64,000 nt of DNA from Acetivibrio mesophilus (GTDB lineage Bacteria; Bacillota; Clostridia; Acetivibrionales; Acetivibrionaceae), in assembly GCF_004102745.1 (NCBI RefSeq), contig NZ_RLII01000006.1, forward strand, positions 1 to 64,000. Reading direction: 5' to 3'. The notes under the pieces are model-generated. The model made no database searches and was not told the origin of the DNA. It worked only from the letters and a program-made list of their open reading frames with translations. Shown in pieces: positions 9,186 to 21,000 of the stretch (its first letter is position 1; each line of letters begins with the position of its first letter). The translations under genes and the position numbers were made by a program.

Positions 9186-9941
9186 ATGGAAGGTTTCGGA
9201 AGCGAATTACAGAGATTAATAAAGCCAAATAAGGTGTTTGACATTTCTATTTTTGGCTTTGACATGTCAATTACCGATTCTGTAGTCATGATGTGGATTG
9301 TGATGGCTGCACTTATAATCTTTTCTCTTGTCTTTACAAGAAAGCTTAAAACAATCCCCGAGGGTAAGCAAAATGTAGTTGAGGTTCTTGTGGAATTTGT
9401 GTACAATTTTGCGAAGGATTCCATGGGACACAATGGGAAGCTGTTTGCCCCGTATATAGGCACTGTTTTAATGTTTTTGGTTATTTCCAATATGGCAGCT
9501 GTTTTTAATGTCATACCTTCTAGTGAAGATATTTATCACTGGACTGGAATTGAATTTTTTAAGGATTTGAATTTTGCCATAAGGCCGCCTACAAAGGATG
9601 TGAACGTAACATTGACATTGGCATTGATGTCAATGGTTGCGGTGGCTTTGGCCGGAATAAAAGTAAGAAAGGTGTCGGGTTGGTTAAAGAGCTTTATAGA
9701 GCCTGTACCCCTGATGTTGCCTTTTAAGATACTTGACTATGTGATAAGACCTGTATCACTGTGCTTTCGTATGTTTGGAAATGTCCTTGGGGCTGTAATT
9801 ATCATGGAGCTTGTGTATTTTGCATTCCCGGCTATTTTACCGGCGTTTTTAAGTATATATTTTGATTTGTTTGACGGTATCTTGCAGGCGTATGTTTTTG
9901 TATTTCTGACTTCGATTTATATAGGTGAGGCGATTGAATAA
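9186..9941 (+). CDS. atpB: ATP synthase Fo subunit a
   Basis: Membrane stator subunit forming the two ion half-channels against the c-ring. Helices with ISNMAAVFNVIP and, near the C-terminus, LCFRMFGN, whose Arg is the essential residue facing the c-subunit carboxylate. The ATG at 9186 is preferred to the ATG at 9180 because AGAAGG at 9171-9176 would be too close to the latter. First gene of a complete atpBEFHAGDC operon. Confidence 0.95.
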   Translation: MEGFGSELQRLIKPNKVFDISIFGFDMSITDSVVMMWIVMAALIIFSLVFTRKLKTIPEGKQNVVEVLVEFVYNFAKDSMGHNGKLFAPYIGTVLMFLVISNMAAVFNVIPSSEDIYHWTGIEFFKDLNFAIRPPTKDVNVTLTLALMSMVAVALAGIKVRKVSGWLKSFIEPVPLMLPFKILDYVIRPVSLCFRMFGNVLGAVIIMELVYFAFPAILPAFLSIYFDLFDGILQAYVFVFLTSIYIGEAIE

Positions 9942-9953
9942 GGAGGTGATTAT

Positions 9954-10175
9954 ATGGCAGGAATAGTAGCAATTGCGGCGAGTATATGTGTGCTCACAGG
10001 AGTAGCTGCGGGAATAGGCATCAGCGTAGCAACATCCAAGGCGGTAGATGCTGTGGCAAGGCAGCCTGAGGCTGCAGACAAGATAAGAAATATCGTAGTT
10101 TTGGGTGCGGCGCTGGCAGAAGCAACTGCAATATACGGATTTGTAATAGCGCTGTTGATGGTTTTGCTGAAATAG
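9954..10175 (+). CDS. atpE: ATP synthase Fo subunit c
   Basis: Forms the rotating c-ring. It is a two-helix hairpin of 73 residues with the polar loop RQPE at 36-39 and the ion-binding Glu56 in the second helix (AEATAIYG). Compared with sodium-type c subunits, where Gln and Ser ligands accompany Glu (for example AESTGIY), the Ser is Ala57 here and the helix-1 Gln position is Ile23. This points to proton coupling, an inference from memory of the sodium motif. AGGAGGTGA ribosome site. A strong stem-loop follows the gene. Confidence 0.95.
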   Translation: MAGIVAIAASICVLTGVAAGIGISVATSKAVDAVARQPEAADKIRNIVVLGAALAEATAIYGFVIALLMVLLK

Positions 10176-10222
10176 GAAATGTTAGTAGAAGGCAAGTAGT
10201 AAAAGATGTGTAGAAGATAAAA

Positions 10223-10253
10223 TGCTGCAAGAGAGAAACAGTCTCTTGCAGCA
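10223..10253 (+). other. Long perfect stem-loop between atpE and atpF
   Basis: Twelve perfect base pairs (10223-10234 with 10242-10253) with a 7-base loop. The stem is not followed by a T-run, so it is not a normal terminator. It lies in an 101-base spacer just before the atpF ribosome site. It may be an mRNA processing or stability element that raises c-subunit output relative to the other subunits. Confidence 0.75.
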
Positions 10254-10276
10254 AAGAAAGAGAGGTGCTATTGCCA

Positions 10277-10768
10277 ATGATTTCGGAGTTTATAAGCATT
10301 CCAACGTTTATTTATACTGCAATAAATCTCGTTATACTTTATTTGATATTAAAAAAGCTTCTCTTTAAGCCGGTATCGGAGTTTATGGAGAATAGGAAGA
10401 ACTCAATTATAGAATCAATGGAAAATGCGGAAAGGGAAAAATCCGAGGCTTTGGAGCTTAAGGACAAATATGAGAGCCAACTGAAAGAGGCATATGCTCA
10501 GGCTCAAAAGATACTTAAAGAAGCAGAGGAAAAAGCACAGCAGGAATATGAAAAAATAGTTCAGGATGCCAAAAATGAAGCTGAAGCTTTAAAAATAAAA
10601 GCAAAAGAAGAAATTGAACTCGAAAAAAATGAAGCGCTTAAGGAAATCAGAAATGAAGTGGTGAGCCTTGCATTAGAGGCAGCATCAAAGGTTTTGGAAG
10701 CTAATATGGATACTGAAGAGAATAGGAAGCTGGTAAGCAAATTTATTGATGAGCAGGGCGTGGCATAA
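10277..10768 (+). CDS. atpF: ATP synthase Fo subunit b
   Basis: Peripheral stalk subunit with one N-terminal membrane helix (about residues 5-25) and a long charged coiled coil that reaches F1. The ATG at 10277 fits the GAGGTG at 10262-10267; upstream in-frame GTG and TTG codons overlap or crowd that site. About 163 residues, normal. Followed by atpH. Confidence 0.93.
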   Translation: MISEFISIPTFIYTAINLVILYLILKKLLFKPVSEFMENRKNSIIESMENAEREKSEALELKDKYESQLKEAYAQAQKILKEAEEKAQQEYEKIVQDAKNEAEALKIKAKEEIELEKNEALKEIRNEVVSLALEAASKVLEANMDTEENRKLVSKFIDEQGVA

Positions 10769-10825
10769 GCGATATAAAGACTCTTGACGAGAGCAAAAGT
10801 GTGCTTCGCAAGGAAGGTGAAAATA

Positions 10826-11359
10826 ATGCAGTTGGTCAATACCAGGTATGCTGAGGCATTAATAGATGTAACGGAAGAGAAGAATTCAACCAATGAGGTT
10901 TTGAATGACTTCGCCACAATCTTAAAGTTGTTTGAGGAAAATCCGGAATTTTACTCCTTTTTACTTAATCCGCAGGTGCTGATTGAGACTAAAAAAAAGG
11001 CGATGCAAAACGTATTTGGAGGCCGGATTGAAGAAGAACTCCTGAATTTATTGATGCTGCTTTTGGACAAAGGCAGGCTGAAAAATATTAGGAGTATAAT
11101 GGATGAATATTCGAGAATGGCGGATGAAAGAAAAGACATATTGAGGATGAAAATAATTTCTGCGTTTCCTCTGGAGGATATGCAGATTGATAAGATAAAA
11201 GAAAAGTATAGGAAGCTTTACAACAAGACTGATGTCAAAGCCAAATTCGTCCTTGACGAATCTCTAATTGGCGGAATCAGGATACAGATAGGCGATAAGA
11301 TTATTGATGATTCGATAAAGGCAAGACTTATGAGTTTAAAAGAAATAATGTTGAAATAA
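10826..11359 (+). CDS. atpH: ATP synthase F1 subunit delta
   Basis: Connects the b-stalk to the top of the alpha3beta3 head. The N-terminal domain begins with NTRYAEALIDV, and the C-terminal part has the GGIRIQIGDKIIDDS signature. The ATG at 10826 is chosen because AAGGAAGGTGA lies directly upstream, which makes a 177-residue protein of normal length; an upstream in-frame TTG at 10784 would add 14 unrelated residues. Confidence 0.94.
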   Translation: MQLVNTRYAEALIDVTEEKNSTNEVLNDFATILKLFEENPEFYSFLLNPQVLIETKKKAMQNVFGGRIEEELLNLLMLLLDKGRLKNIRSIMDEYSRMADERKDILRMKIISAFPLEDMQIDKIKEKYRKLYNKTDVKAKFVLDESLIGGIRIQIGDKIIDDSIKARLMSLKEIMLK

Positions 11360-11404
11360 AAGATGCTCAAATAAAATGAAAAGCTTTTTGGCTTGGGGTG
11401 ATGA

Positions 11405-12928
<1,524 letters not shown>

Positions 12929-12960
12929 GTGGATTTTAAATATAGGGACGGTGATTTAAG

Positions 12961-13848
12961 ATGGCTCATATAAACGAAGTAAAGCTCAGAATGAAGAGCG
13001 TTAAGGAGACCAAACAGATTACAAATGCAATGAGACTTATATCGGCAGCCAAGCTTAAAAAAGCCAAGAGGCAGCTGGAACAGTCAAGTCCCTACTTTGA
13101 AAAGGTTAGATCCACTATGGCGGATATTCTTTTGAGAAGCGGGAAAATAGAAAACAAGTACTTCTATGTCAGAGACGAAAAGGAAGACAAGAAAAAGGTT
13201 TACATTGTTATTACCGGAGATAAAGGCTTTGCCGGAGGGTATAACCACAACATAATTAAATTTGCAGAAGAGCATCTTAAACAAGACAAAGAGGCTTTGC
13301 TATTCATTGCCGGAAACGTAGGAAGAGACTATTTTGCAAAGAATAAGTACAATGTAAATATGGAGTTTGACTATCCGGTTCAAAACCCCAGTATATATAT
13401 GGCTAGGGAAATAACAGATATTATCCTGGGGCTTTTTGGCGATGGTGTTTTTGATGAAATATATATAATTTATACCCATATGTTTTCCAGCATGAAGATG
13501 GAACCGAAGATTATGAAGCTGCTGCCTTTGGAATTGGATGCCTTGAAGGAAAAACTTCAAATTGATGAAAATAGCAGCAGGATAGTTGATGACAGCATGG
13601 AATATGAACCGGACCCTAAGTTTGTATTTGACATATTGGTTAAAAAATATGTTAAAGGAATAATATACGGAACCTTTGTAGAATCCTTTACAAGTGAACA
13701 GAGCTCAAGGATGACTGCAATGGATAATGCGACTTCCAATGCAAATGATATGCTAAAAAAGCTGGATCTTTCATACAACAGGGCAAGACAGTCAAAAATA
13801 ACACAGGATATTACGGAAATCGTAGGCGGAGCAGAGGCCTTAAAATAG
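12961..13848 (+). CDS. atpG: ATP synthase F1 subunit gamma
   Basis: Central rotor shaft. N-terminal helix with KSVKETKQITNAMRLISAAKL and C-terminal helix with NATSNANDML and TQDITEIVGGAEA, both typical of gamma. 295 residues, near the family norm. Placed between atpA and atpD as in nearly all F-type operons. Confidence 0.97.
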   Translation: MAHINEVKLRMKSVKETKQITNAMRLISAAKLKKAKRQLEQSSPYFEKVRSTMADILLRSGKIENKYFYVRDEKEDKKKVYIVITGDKGFAGGYNHNIIKFAEEHLKQDKEALLFIAGNVGRDYFAKNKYNVNMEFDYPVQNPSIYMAREITDIILGLFGDGVFDEIYIIYTHMFSSMKMEPKIMKLLPLELDALKEKLQIDENSSRIVDDSMEYEPDPKFVFDILVKKYVKGIIYGTFVESFTSEQSSRMTAMDNATSNANDMLKKLDLSYNRARQSKITQDITEIVGGAEALK

Positions 13849-13906
13849 GAAAAGTGATTAAAATTGATAAATTTGACCTGCATTAGAATAGGAACGAATG
13901 GAGTGA

Positions 13907-15307
<1,401 letters not shown>

Positions 15308-15318
15308 GGGGTGCTATT

Positions 15319-15720
15319 TTGTCATCAACATTTTATGTAGAAATTCTGACACCTGAAAGAAAGTTTTTCTGGGGTGATGTTGAGACCATCATTGTCAAAA
15401 CCCCTACAGGAGAGATGGGGATATTGAAAGGTCATATCCCTACTGTTGTAGTAATTGACATTGGCTCAATAAAAATCAAAAAGAACGGCAAATGGTTTGA
15501 AGCTGTCCTAAGTGAAGGATTTATGGAAGTAAAACAGGATCAGGCAATCATCCTTGTGGATACTGCAGAATGGCCCGACGAAATAGATATAAATAGGGCA
15601 AAAGCTGCAAAGGCAAGGGCAGAAGAGAGACTCCAAAGGCAAAGAAGTGAAACGGAGTATATCCAATCCAAGGCAGCCCTGGCAAGGGCTATGGCACGGC
15701 TTAAGGTCAAAGGCAAATAA
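15319..15720 (+). CDS. atpC: ATP synthase F1 subunit epsilon
   Basis: Regulates F1 rotation. N-terminal beta sandwich with [16 protein letters not shown] and MGILKGH, and a C-terminal two-helix segment rich in Ala, Arg and Gln. 133 residues. TTG start at 15319 behind GGGGGTG. Last gene of the atp operon. Confidence 0.95.
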   Translation: MSSTFYVEILTPERKFFWGDVETIIVKTPTGEMGILKGHIPTVVVIDIGSIKIKKNGKWFEAVLSEGFMEVKQDQAIILVDTAEWPDEIDINRAKAAKARAEERLQRQRSETEYIQSKAALARAMARLKVKGK

Positions 15721-16140
15721 CCTCTATGATATTCAAGTAATAATCTTTATTTCTATTCTTTTCTATATTTTCTTAAAAGAGCAAGGGTTTTTTACCTTGC
15801 TTCGGTTAATTATTCACATTTCAGTCAATAATATCTTTGTACCCATTCGAAGTTTTTACCAAGAGAGCTTAGCTTACAGCTTCTATAAGCGGGAAATATA
15901 TTTAATGGTGATAATGATGTAACTAATGCGAATTGAGGCATAAACTATATAGAATGAAAGACTTCGGAAGTAAATAGCATATTACTAGGGATAAAAAATT
16001 AGCTTGAAACTAAAATGAAAACGATGTAACATCTATATAGTTGTTGAGGTAATATGTGGAACAAAACAACAACATATCATATAATGGCAGATACTGTGAA
16101 TTTTTAAAGATAAGTTAGAGGATATGAAAGGTGGATATAT
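15721..16140. other. 420-base spacer after the atp operon
   Basis: No gene supported. It holds a 7-bp stem-loop, AGCAAGG at 15780-15786 with CCTTGCT at 15795-15801, which may end the atp transcript although its T-run is weak. A possible promoter, TTGAAA at 16004-16009 and TAACAT at 16027-16032 with a 17-base spacer, precedes the next gene. This spacer is the left edge of the accessory block. Confidence 0.45.
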
Positions 16141-17895
16141 ATGGAGGGTGCAAGACTTTTTGACGCTAAAACTTTTAAGGAGATAATGGAGCATAATATG
16201 TATATAGACAGCTCGATTAGGGATAAGATAAAAAGCAATCTGGAATCATTACTTAATGTGCGACTTATAGAAGTAGATGTAGATGCTGGAGATAATGAGC
16301 GAATAGATGTTATTGCCATGGGCAGTGAGAATAACCCCTTGATTGTATTATTTCAGACAGTGAAAAGCGAAAGCGTGGCAGCAAAAGCTGTATTTTATCT
16401 GGATTGGCTAATAAACCATAAGAGCCTGTTTAACAAACTGGCACAAAAAGCCATGCCCAATATAAATATTGACAGTATAGATTGGCCAAAAGCAGGGCTA
16501 TTGTGCATTGGAGGAGACTTCACCAAGTATGATCAATACATAGTATCGCATATTGACCGGAATATTGAATTGATTCGATGTAAAAAATATGATAGGGATA
16601 TTCTCATCATAGAGACAGTTTACAAACCGGCAGGGGCAAAGCTCAGCAGACCAATAGCTGCATCTTTGGAAGCTACTGTTCCCAATGTTGAACAGAATAG
16701 AGCAAAAAGATATACAAAGATAAGCCCGACCCCAAGGATCGGTTATTGCCAGATACAGGACGGCAAGCACTATGCGGTATTTCCCGGCAAGGAAAAATGC
16801 GAGATATTTGAAATACCGATTTCGATATATCTAGCTCAAAATCAGTTCGTGCTGGTTGATGAATACAACCGATTCCAGTACGCTTTTCCCTATTGGTTAA
16901 ATGACAATGAGATGTTAAGCTCAAATATTGCAAGCTTTGCAGTGGTTTCGCTGAAGGATTCGAGCATTTTTATTGACAGAGGCGATAACGTGTTGTTGAA
17001 GTTAAATAATATTCCCTCCAGTGTTCAACTGCGGGATAAAAACATTGTATCTGTTGATAGTCAGAACAACTTTTTGAGATTCTACAAGCAGGTAAGACAC
17101 AATGCGGATAGTTTTATGATGTCGGCAAAAGCCAAGGGGCATACCCTGGCCTTTGTGCTTAAAATTTTGGATGATGGAGTTCTACTTCGGGATATTGAAA
17201 CCGGAAAGGAATTTTTCAGGGACATGGATACTGAGGGCATAACCTTTAAGGAGCAGCAAATTCTATGCCTTCATGAGGGCAACATAGTTCACACTTTAAC
17301 TTCATGCAAGTTTTATACTTTATCTTCATTTTATGACAGATTTGAATATGGTACTGTAGAAATAAAAGAAGGCCTGACTTTTCTTAAAAAGCTATCAGGC
17401 GAGATTGTGATGATAAATGATGCACCGGACTATTTAAGACCTGGTCAGGTAGCCTATGTAGACGAAAATAATAATTTCTGTGGGATAGAAGATGACGGGG
17501 ACGGTCTAGAGGTTGATGCTGTAAAGAGGAATGTTTCCAATATCAGTACCTTTAAGAGAGTAAGTAAAAAGGAAAGAATTGAGGTAACCAAGCAGGTTTT
17601 GATTCTTGGAAATAAAGCTTACGAAAACTCCTACAAATTATGCCTTCTAAAGTTTGGCTATAAGACAGAAGTTCTCGAAGGCTTTGAACCGTGGGCAAAA
17701 ATCAGTAATGAGCTGAGAGATACCGACGTTGTAGTGGTAGTAACTTCCCATATATCCCATGACAATATGTGGAGAGTAAAGAAAGAGATAACCGATATCC
17801 CTGTTGTCTATTCGGAATTTGATGGTGCAAATAGAATATTAGAACAGGTCCTTGCGGCAGAGAACATCAGCAAAGAAGTTCGTACGGCAAGATAG
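16141..17895 (+). CDS. Unknown protein: nuclease-fold-like N-terminus fused to DUF2325
   Basis: Cytoplasmic protein of 584 residues with no signal peptide; I do not recognise it as a named gene. The N-terminal 150 residues contain ERIDVIA (53-59) followed by VLFQTVK (69-75), a layout like the D...(E/Q)xK core of PD-(D/E)XK nuclease-fold proteins, with Gln72 where Glu is usual. The middle is beta-rich and unassigned. The last 95 residues (VLILGNKAYENSYK, TDVVVVVTSHISHDNMW, PVVYSEFDGANRI) match the DUF2325 domain. A GGTGG site precedes the ATG. It stands alone between atpC and the sigma-D promoter of the surface-protein operon. The nuclease-fold assignment is tentative; DUF2325 is more secure. 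Confidence 0.65.
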   Translation: MEGARLFDAKTFKEIMEHNMYIDSSIRDKIKSNLESLLNVRLIEVDVDAGDNERIDVIAMGSENNPLIVLFQTVKSESVAAKAVFYLDWLINHKSLFNKLAQKAMPNINIDSIDWPKAGLLCIGGDFTKYDQYIVSHIDRNIELIRCKKYDRDILIIETVYKPAGAKLSRPIAASLEATVPNVEQNRAKRYTKISPTPRIGYCQIQDGKHYAVFPGKEKCEIFEIPISIYLAQNQFVLVDEYNRFQYAFPYWLNDNEMLSSNIASFAVVSLKDSSIFIDRGDNVLLKLNNIPSSVQLRDKNIVSVDSQNNFLRFYKQVRHNADSFMMSAKAKGHTLAFVLKILDDGVLLRDIETGKEFFRDMDTEGITFKEQQILCLHEGNIVHTLTSCKFYTLSSFYDRFEYGTVEIKEGLTFLKKLSGEIVMINDAPDYLRPGQVAYVDENNNFCGIEDDGDGLEVDAVKRNVSNISTFKRVSKKERIEVTKQVLILGNKAYENSYKLCLLKFGYKTEVLEGFEPWAKISNELRDTDVVVVVTSHISHDNMWRVKKEITDIPVVYSEFDGANRILEQVLAAENISKEVRTAR

Positions 17896-17916
17896 AAATA
17901 CGCATAGAATCAATAT

Positions 17917-17943
17917 TAAATATATACTGTAATTAGCCGATAA
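17917..17943 (+). promoter_or_regulatory. Sigma-D (flagellar/motility) promoter
   Basis: TAAA at 17917-17920, exactly 15 bases, then GCCGATAA at 17936-17943. This matches the SigD/FliA consensus fully as I know it. It lies about 120 bases upstream of the 1626-residue surface-protein gene, inside a spacer with no other gene. Confidence 0.75.
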
Positions 17944-18063
17944 ATAATATGACATAAAGCTATTGTGAGAATAATTTCGAAGGAAATAACAGTCATTTCA
18001 TACTACTAGCAATGGGGGTAGCTTGTGTTAAAATTATTATAGGCCGCAAAGTGGGGGGTTCCT

Positions 18064-21000
18064 ATGAAGCAATTCAAAAAAATTCTTGCCATGGTAATTA
18101 CAGTATGTCTGTTAAATGTTTTTTTGCCTTTTTCACAATTGAACGTATTTGCTGCTCCGGTTCCGATAAATGTCTATGTTGAAGATTTTTCAAATGGAGA
18201 TTTGAAAATACGCTGGGATAATATTGCCAGTGCAAAGTCATTTCGTATAAGCTATCATACTCCCTTGGGAGGAGTAGATATCATTGAAAGCAATGACAGT
18301 GTAAATACATATACAATAACCGGTTTGGAAAGTGACTTTATATACGATATTCGTGTGGAATTATTCAACAGTCCGGATACTACTGGAAGCGTAATAGCCG
18401 AGGGACTTTTGTTTTTCCTTCCGAGCATTACATTTTTTGCATCAAGTGTGGAGCAGACGAGGACAGCCCTTCCGGCAGGAGGTTTTGAGATTGGTGACAA
18501 GCCGAGACTGAACCTTAAGTGGATGATGCCAAAGGTCTGGAATGGCGTTGGTGTTGGTTATGCCAGTGAATCAAGTACGGTAAGCTACATAAGGAATAGT
18601 TTAAATGGAGTGTATGGCAATGGATTGGATATTACAAGTCTCAACTTTAGAATAAATATATCTACCAGCGCATTAAATCTAAACAGTGGTTCTTCCCAGT
18701 CAGCAATAATAATTGAGTATTCGGGTTCGGGTTATACTGCCCATGTTTCGGGGCATGAAGGTGTAAAAGTTTCCAATTTGCAACCCGATGCAAACGGTTA
18801 TATGAGTGTTGACCTTATAGGAAGAAAGGATGAGAATACCCCGATCCCTGCTTTAGAGACAAACGGTCTTCCGGATGGGGATATTCTTCCTGGTACGGTT
18901 TATTATATGAATATTAAACCTGCCTTTTATAATGATGCCAAGGAAACAAAATACGCTGTCTCTGTCGGCAAACCTTCGGACATGAACGGAAGTATTCTTT
19001 CGGGAAGCCACCCTTATACCTACACGCCAATTAGATTTCAGCTATCCAGGGATGCTTCAAACAACATTTACGTAAAAATATACAAGGTAAATCAGGGAAG
19101 CCTTAATATGCCCAGAATGTTCTATGAAATCCAGTCCAGTGATGACCCAACGATACCGGGGGACTGGACGGTTAGGAAGACATTGGACGACAGCTTTTTT
19201 GTGCAAGGGGCCGACAATGCTCTGACTGTTATATCCGGTGTTAGCCTAAACAATACAATTTATTATAGAATAGTGGTAAAAACGGATACATCCACTGACA
19301 GAATTGAGTCCGGCAAACTGCCCTATGCTCTTGGGGAGGACTCAAGCAAGTGGTTTGTTCCCAGTGGGATAACAATAGTTGATAGAGAACTGGTGACCCG
19401 AAAAGCTATTGATACTAATGGGAAAGAGGTGCTCCAGAAGTCCAGTAACATTACTATTTCCTGGGAAAAACCAATCAACTGGAATGAAATCAAAGCAAAT
19501 ACTGAAGTTGGCAAGGATATTGTTTTCCATATATTATTAAATACCAATCAGGAGGAAATAACCACTGAACCATACCCCGAACTGAAAGATGGAGATGTTT
19601 CCTATGGGGAGTTTGCTCCAAAATACAGGAGAGTGATATATTTCTCTTCAAAAGCTGTAAAAGAGGTTGGCAACCGCCTTGAGTATACAATAAAAGGATT
19701 TGAACTGTTCAAAGGAGAGTACTTTACAGGATATGTTGATGGCAATCCTGTGATTATAAAACAGGATATAGATAATACTGAGGGATATCCGGATTACTTG
19801 CTGCCCAATAAGGTATATTATATGCAAATGTACACAACAAGCGCAGACCACATAAATACCACCAATATTGAGGAAATGTCGGACAAATCCGTAATAGTAA
19901 GCTTTACAACCCGTGCAGGACAGGAAATGGATGTTCCTCTTCCAAAGAATTTAAAGGTAACAAAAAATGATGCTGATGTCACAATTGGTGATGAAACTAT
20001 TGTATCCAATTATATAGAGCTTGAATTTGACAAGGTGAAGATCAACTGGAAAAACTATGTCACAGACACTACAGTTTCAAAAGCTGTTTATTACGATTTA
20101 TATATGAGTACAAGAGCGGATATAAACTCCTTCAGGCTGGTTGGCACAACTGAAAATCCAAAAGGTGATGTGGTGTTTATAGGAGCAAATGATGACAGCA
20201 GCTCCATAAGAGTAGCCATAAGAAATTTCTCCCCTGGAACAGGTGCCTATACGCTTTTTGGAGAAAAAATAAGACCGAATAGCACATATTATTTTGTAAT
20301 AAAGACAAGGTTAGTGATAAGTACTGAGTCTGAGGACAAGGTATCAAAACCCTCAGCAATTCTTTCGGTGACCACAGTTCGAGGCGTAATGGGAGAACCG
20401 GATGAATCCGCAAAGAAGCCCCTTTCTCCAACGGATTTTAATATTGCGAAGGATGAGGACGGAAATCCGTTGGTTGACAGCTTGAGTGCGGTATTTTCAT
20501 GGAATAGAGCAGAAAATGACGTGATTTATGAAATAATATGCACCTCAAGAAGAGTTGAGCCCAATGAAGGCGACTATGACGGATCGGAGGATGCCGTATT
20601 CCAAAGCTTTAATGCTGAATTTGGAAGCATAATCTTAGATCCTTCATTGCAGGATCTTCCAAAAAACTTTGAGTATAATTCTATGAACAAAGAGTGCAGG
20701 TTTACAGTAGATTCCTGGCTATTTCCAAATCGACTTTACTATTTTAGCATAAGGGCAATAAAGAAAGATGAGCCAACAAATTATAGCTTGTGGGTTTCAA
20801 TTCCGGTTACTACTATTATGATAGAGCAGCCATCTATGCTGGAGGCAGTCAAGGATGCACAGTTGGGATTTTACTTTAATGACAACGATATTAATGCAAA
20901 GACTGAGGACTACAGCATATATATAAAACATCAGGATGACTTGAGATTTAGCCAAGTGACCAGGAACAGGTACAACATCGTCAGGTTGGGAACAATGTGT

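Noticed and set aside
15647-15922. 91-codon frame overlapping the end of atpC
   Set aside because: It lies in another frame of atpC, has no ribosome site, and its sequence shows no protein-like pattern.
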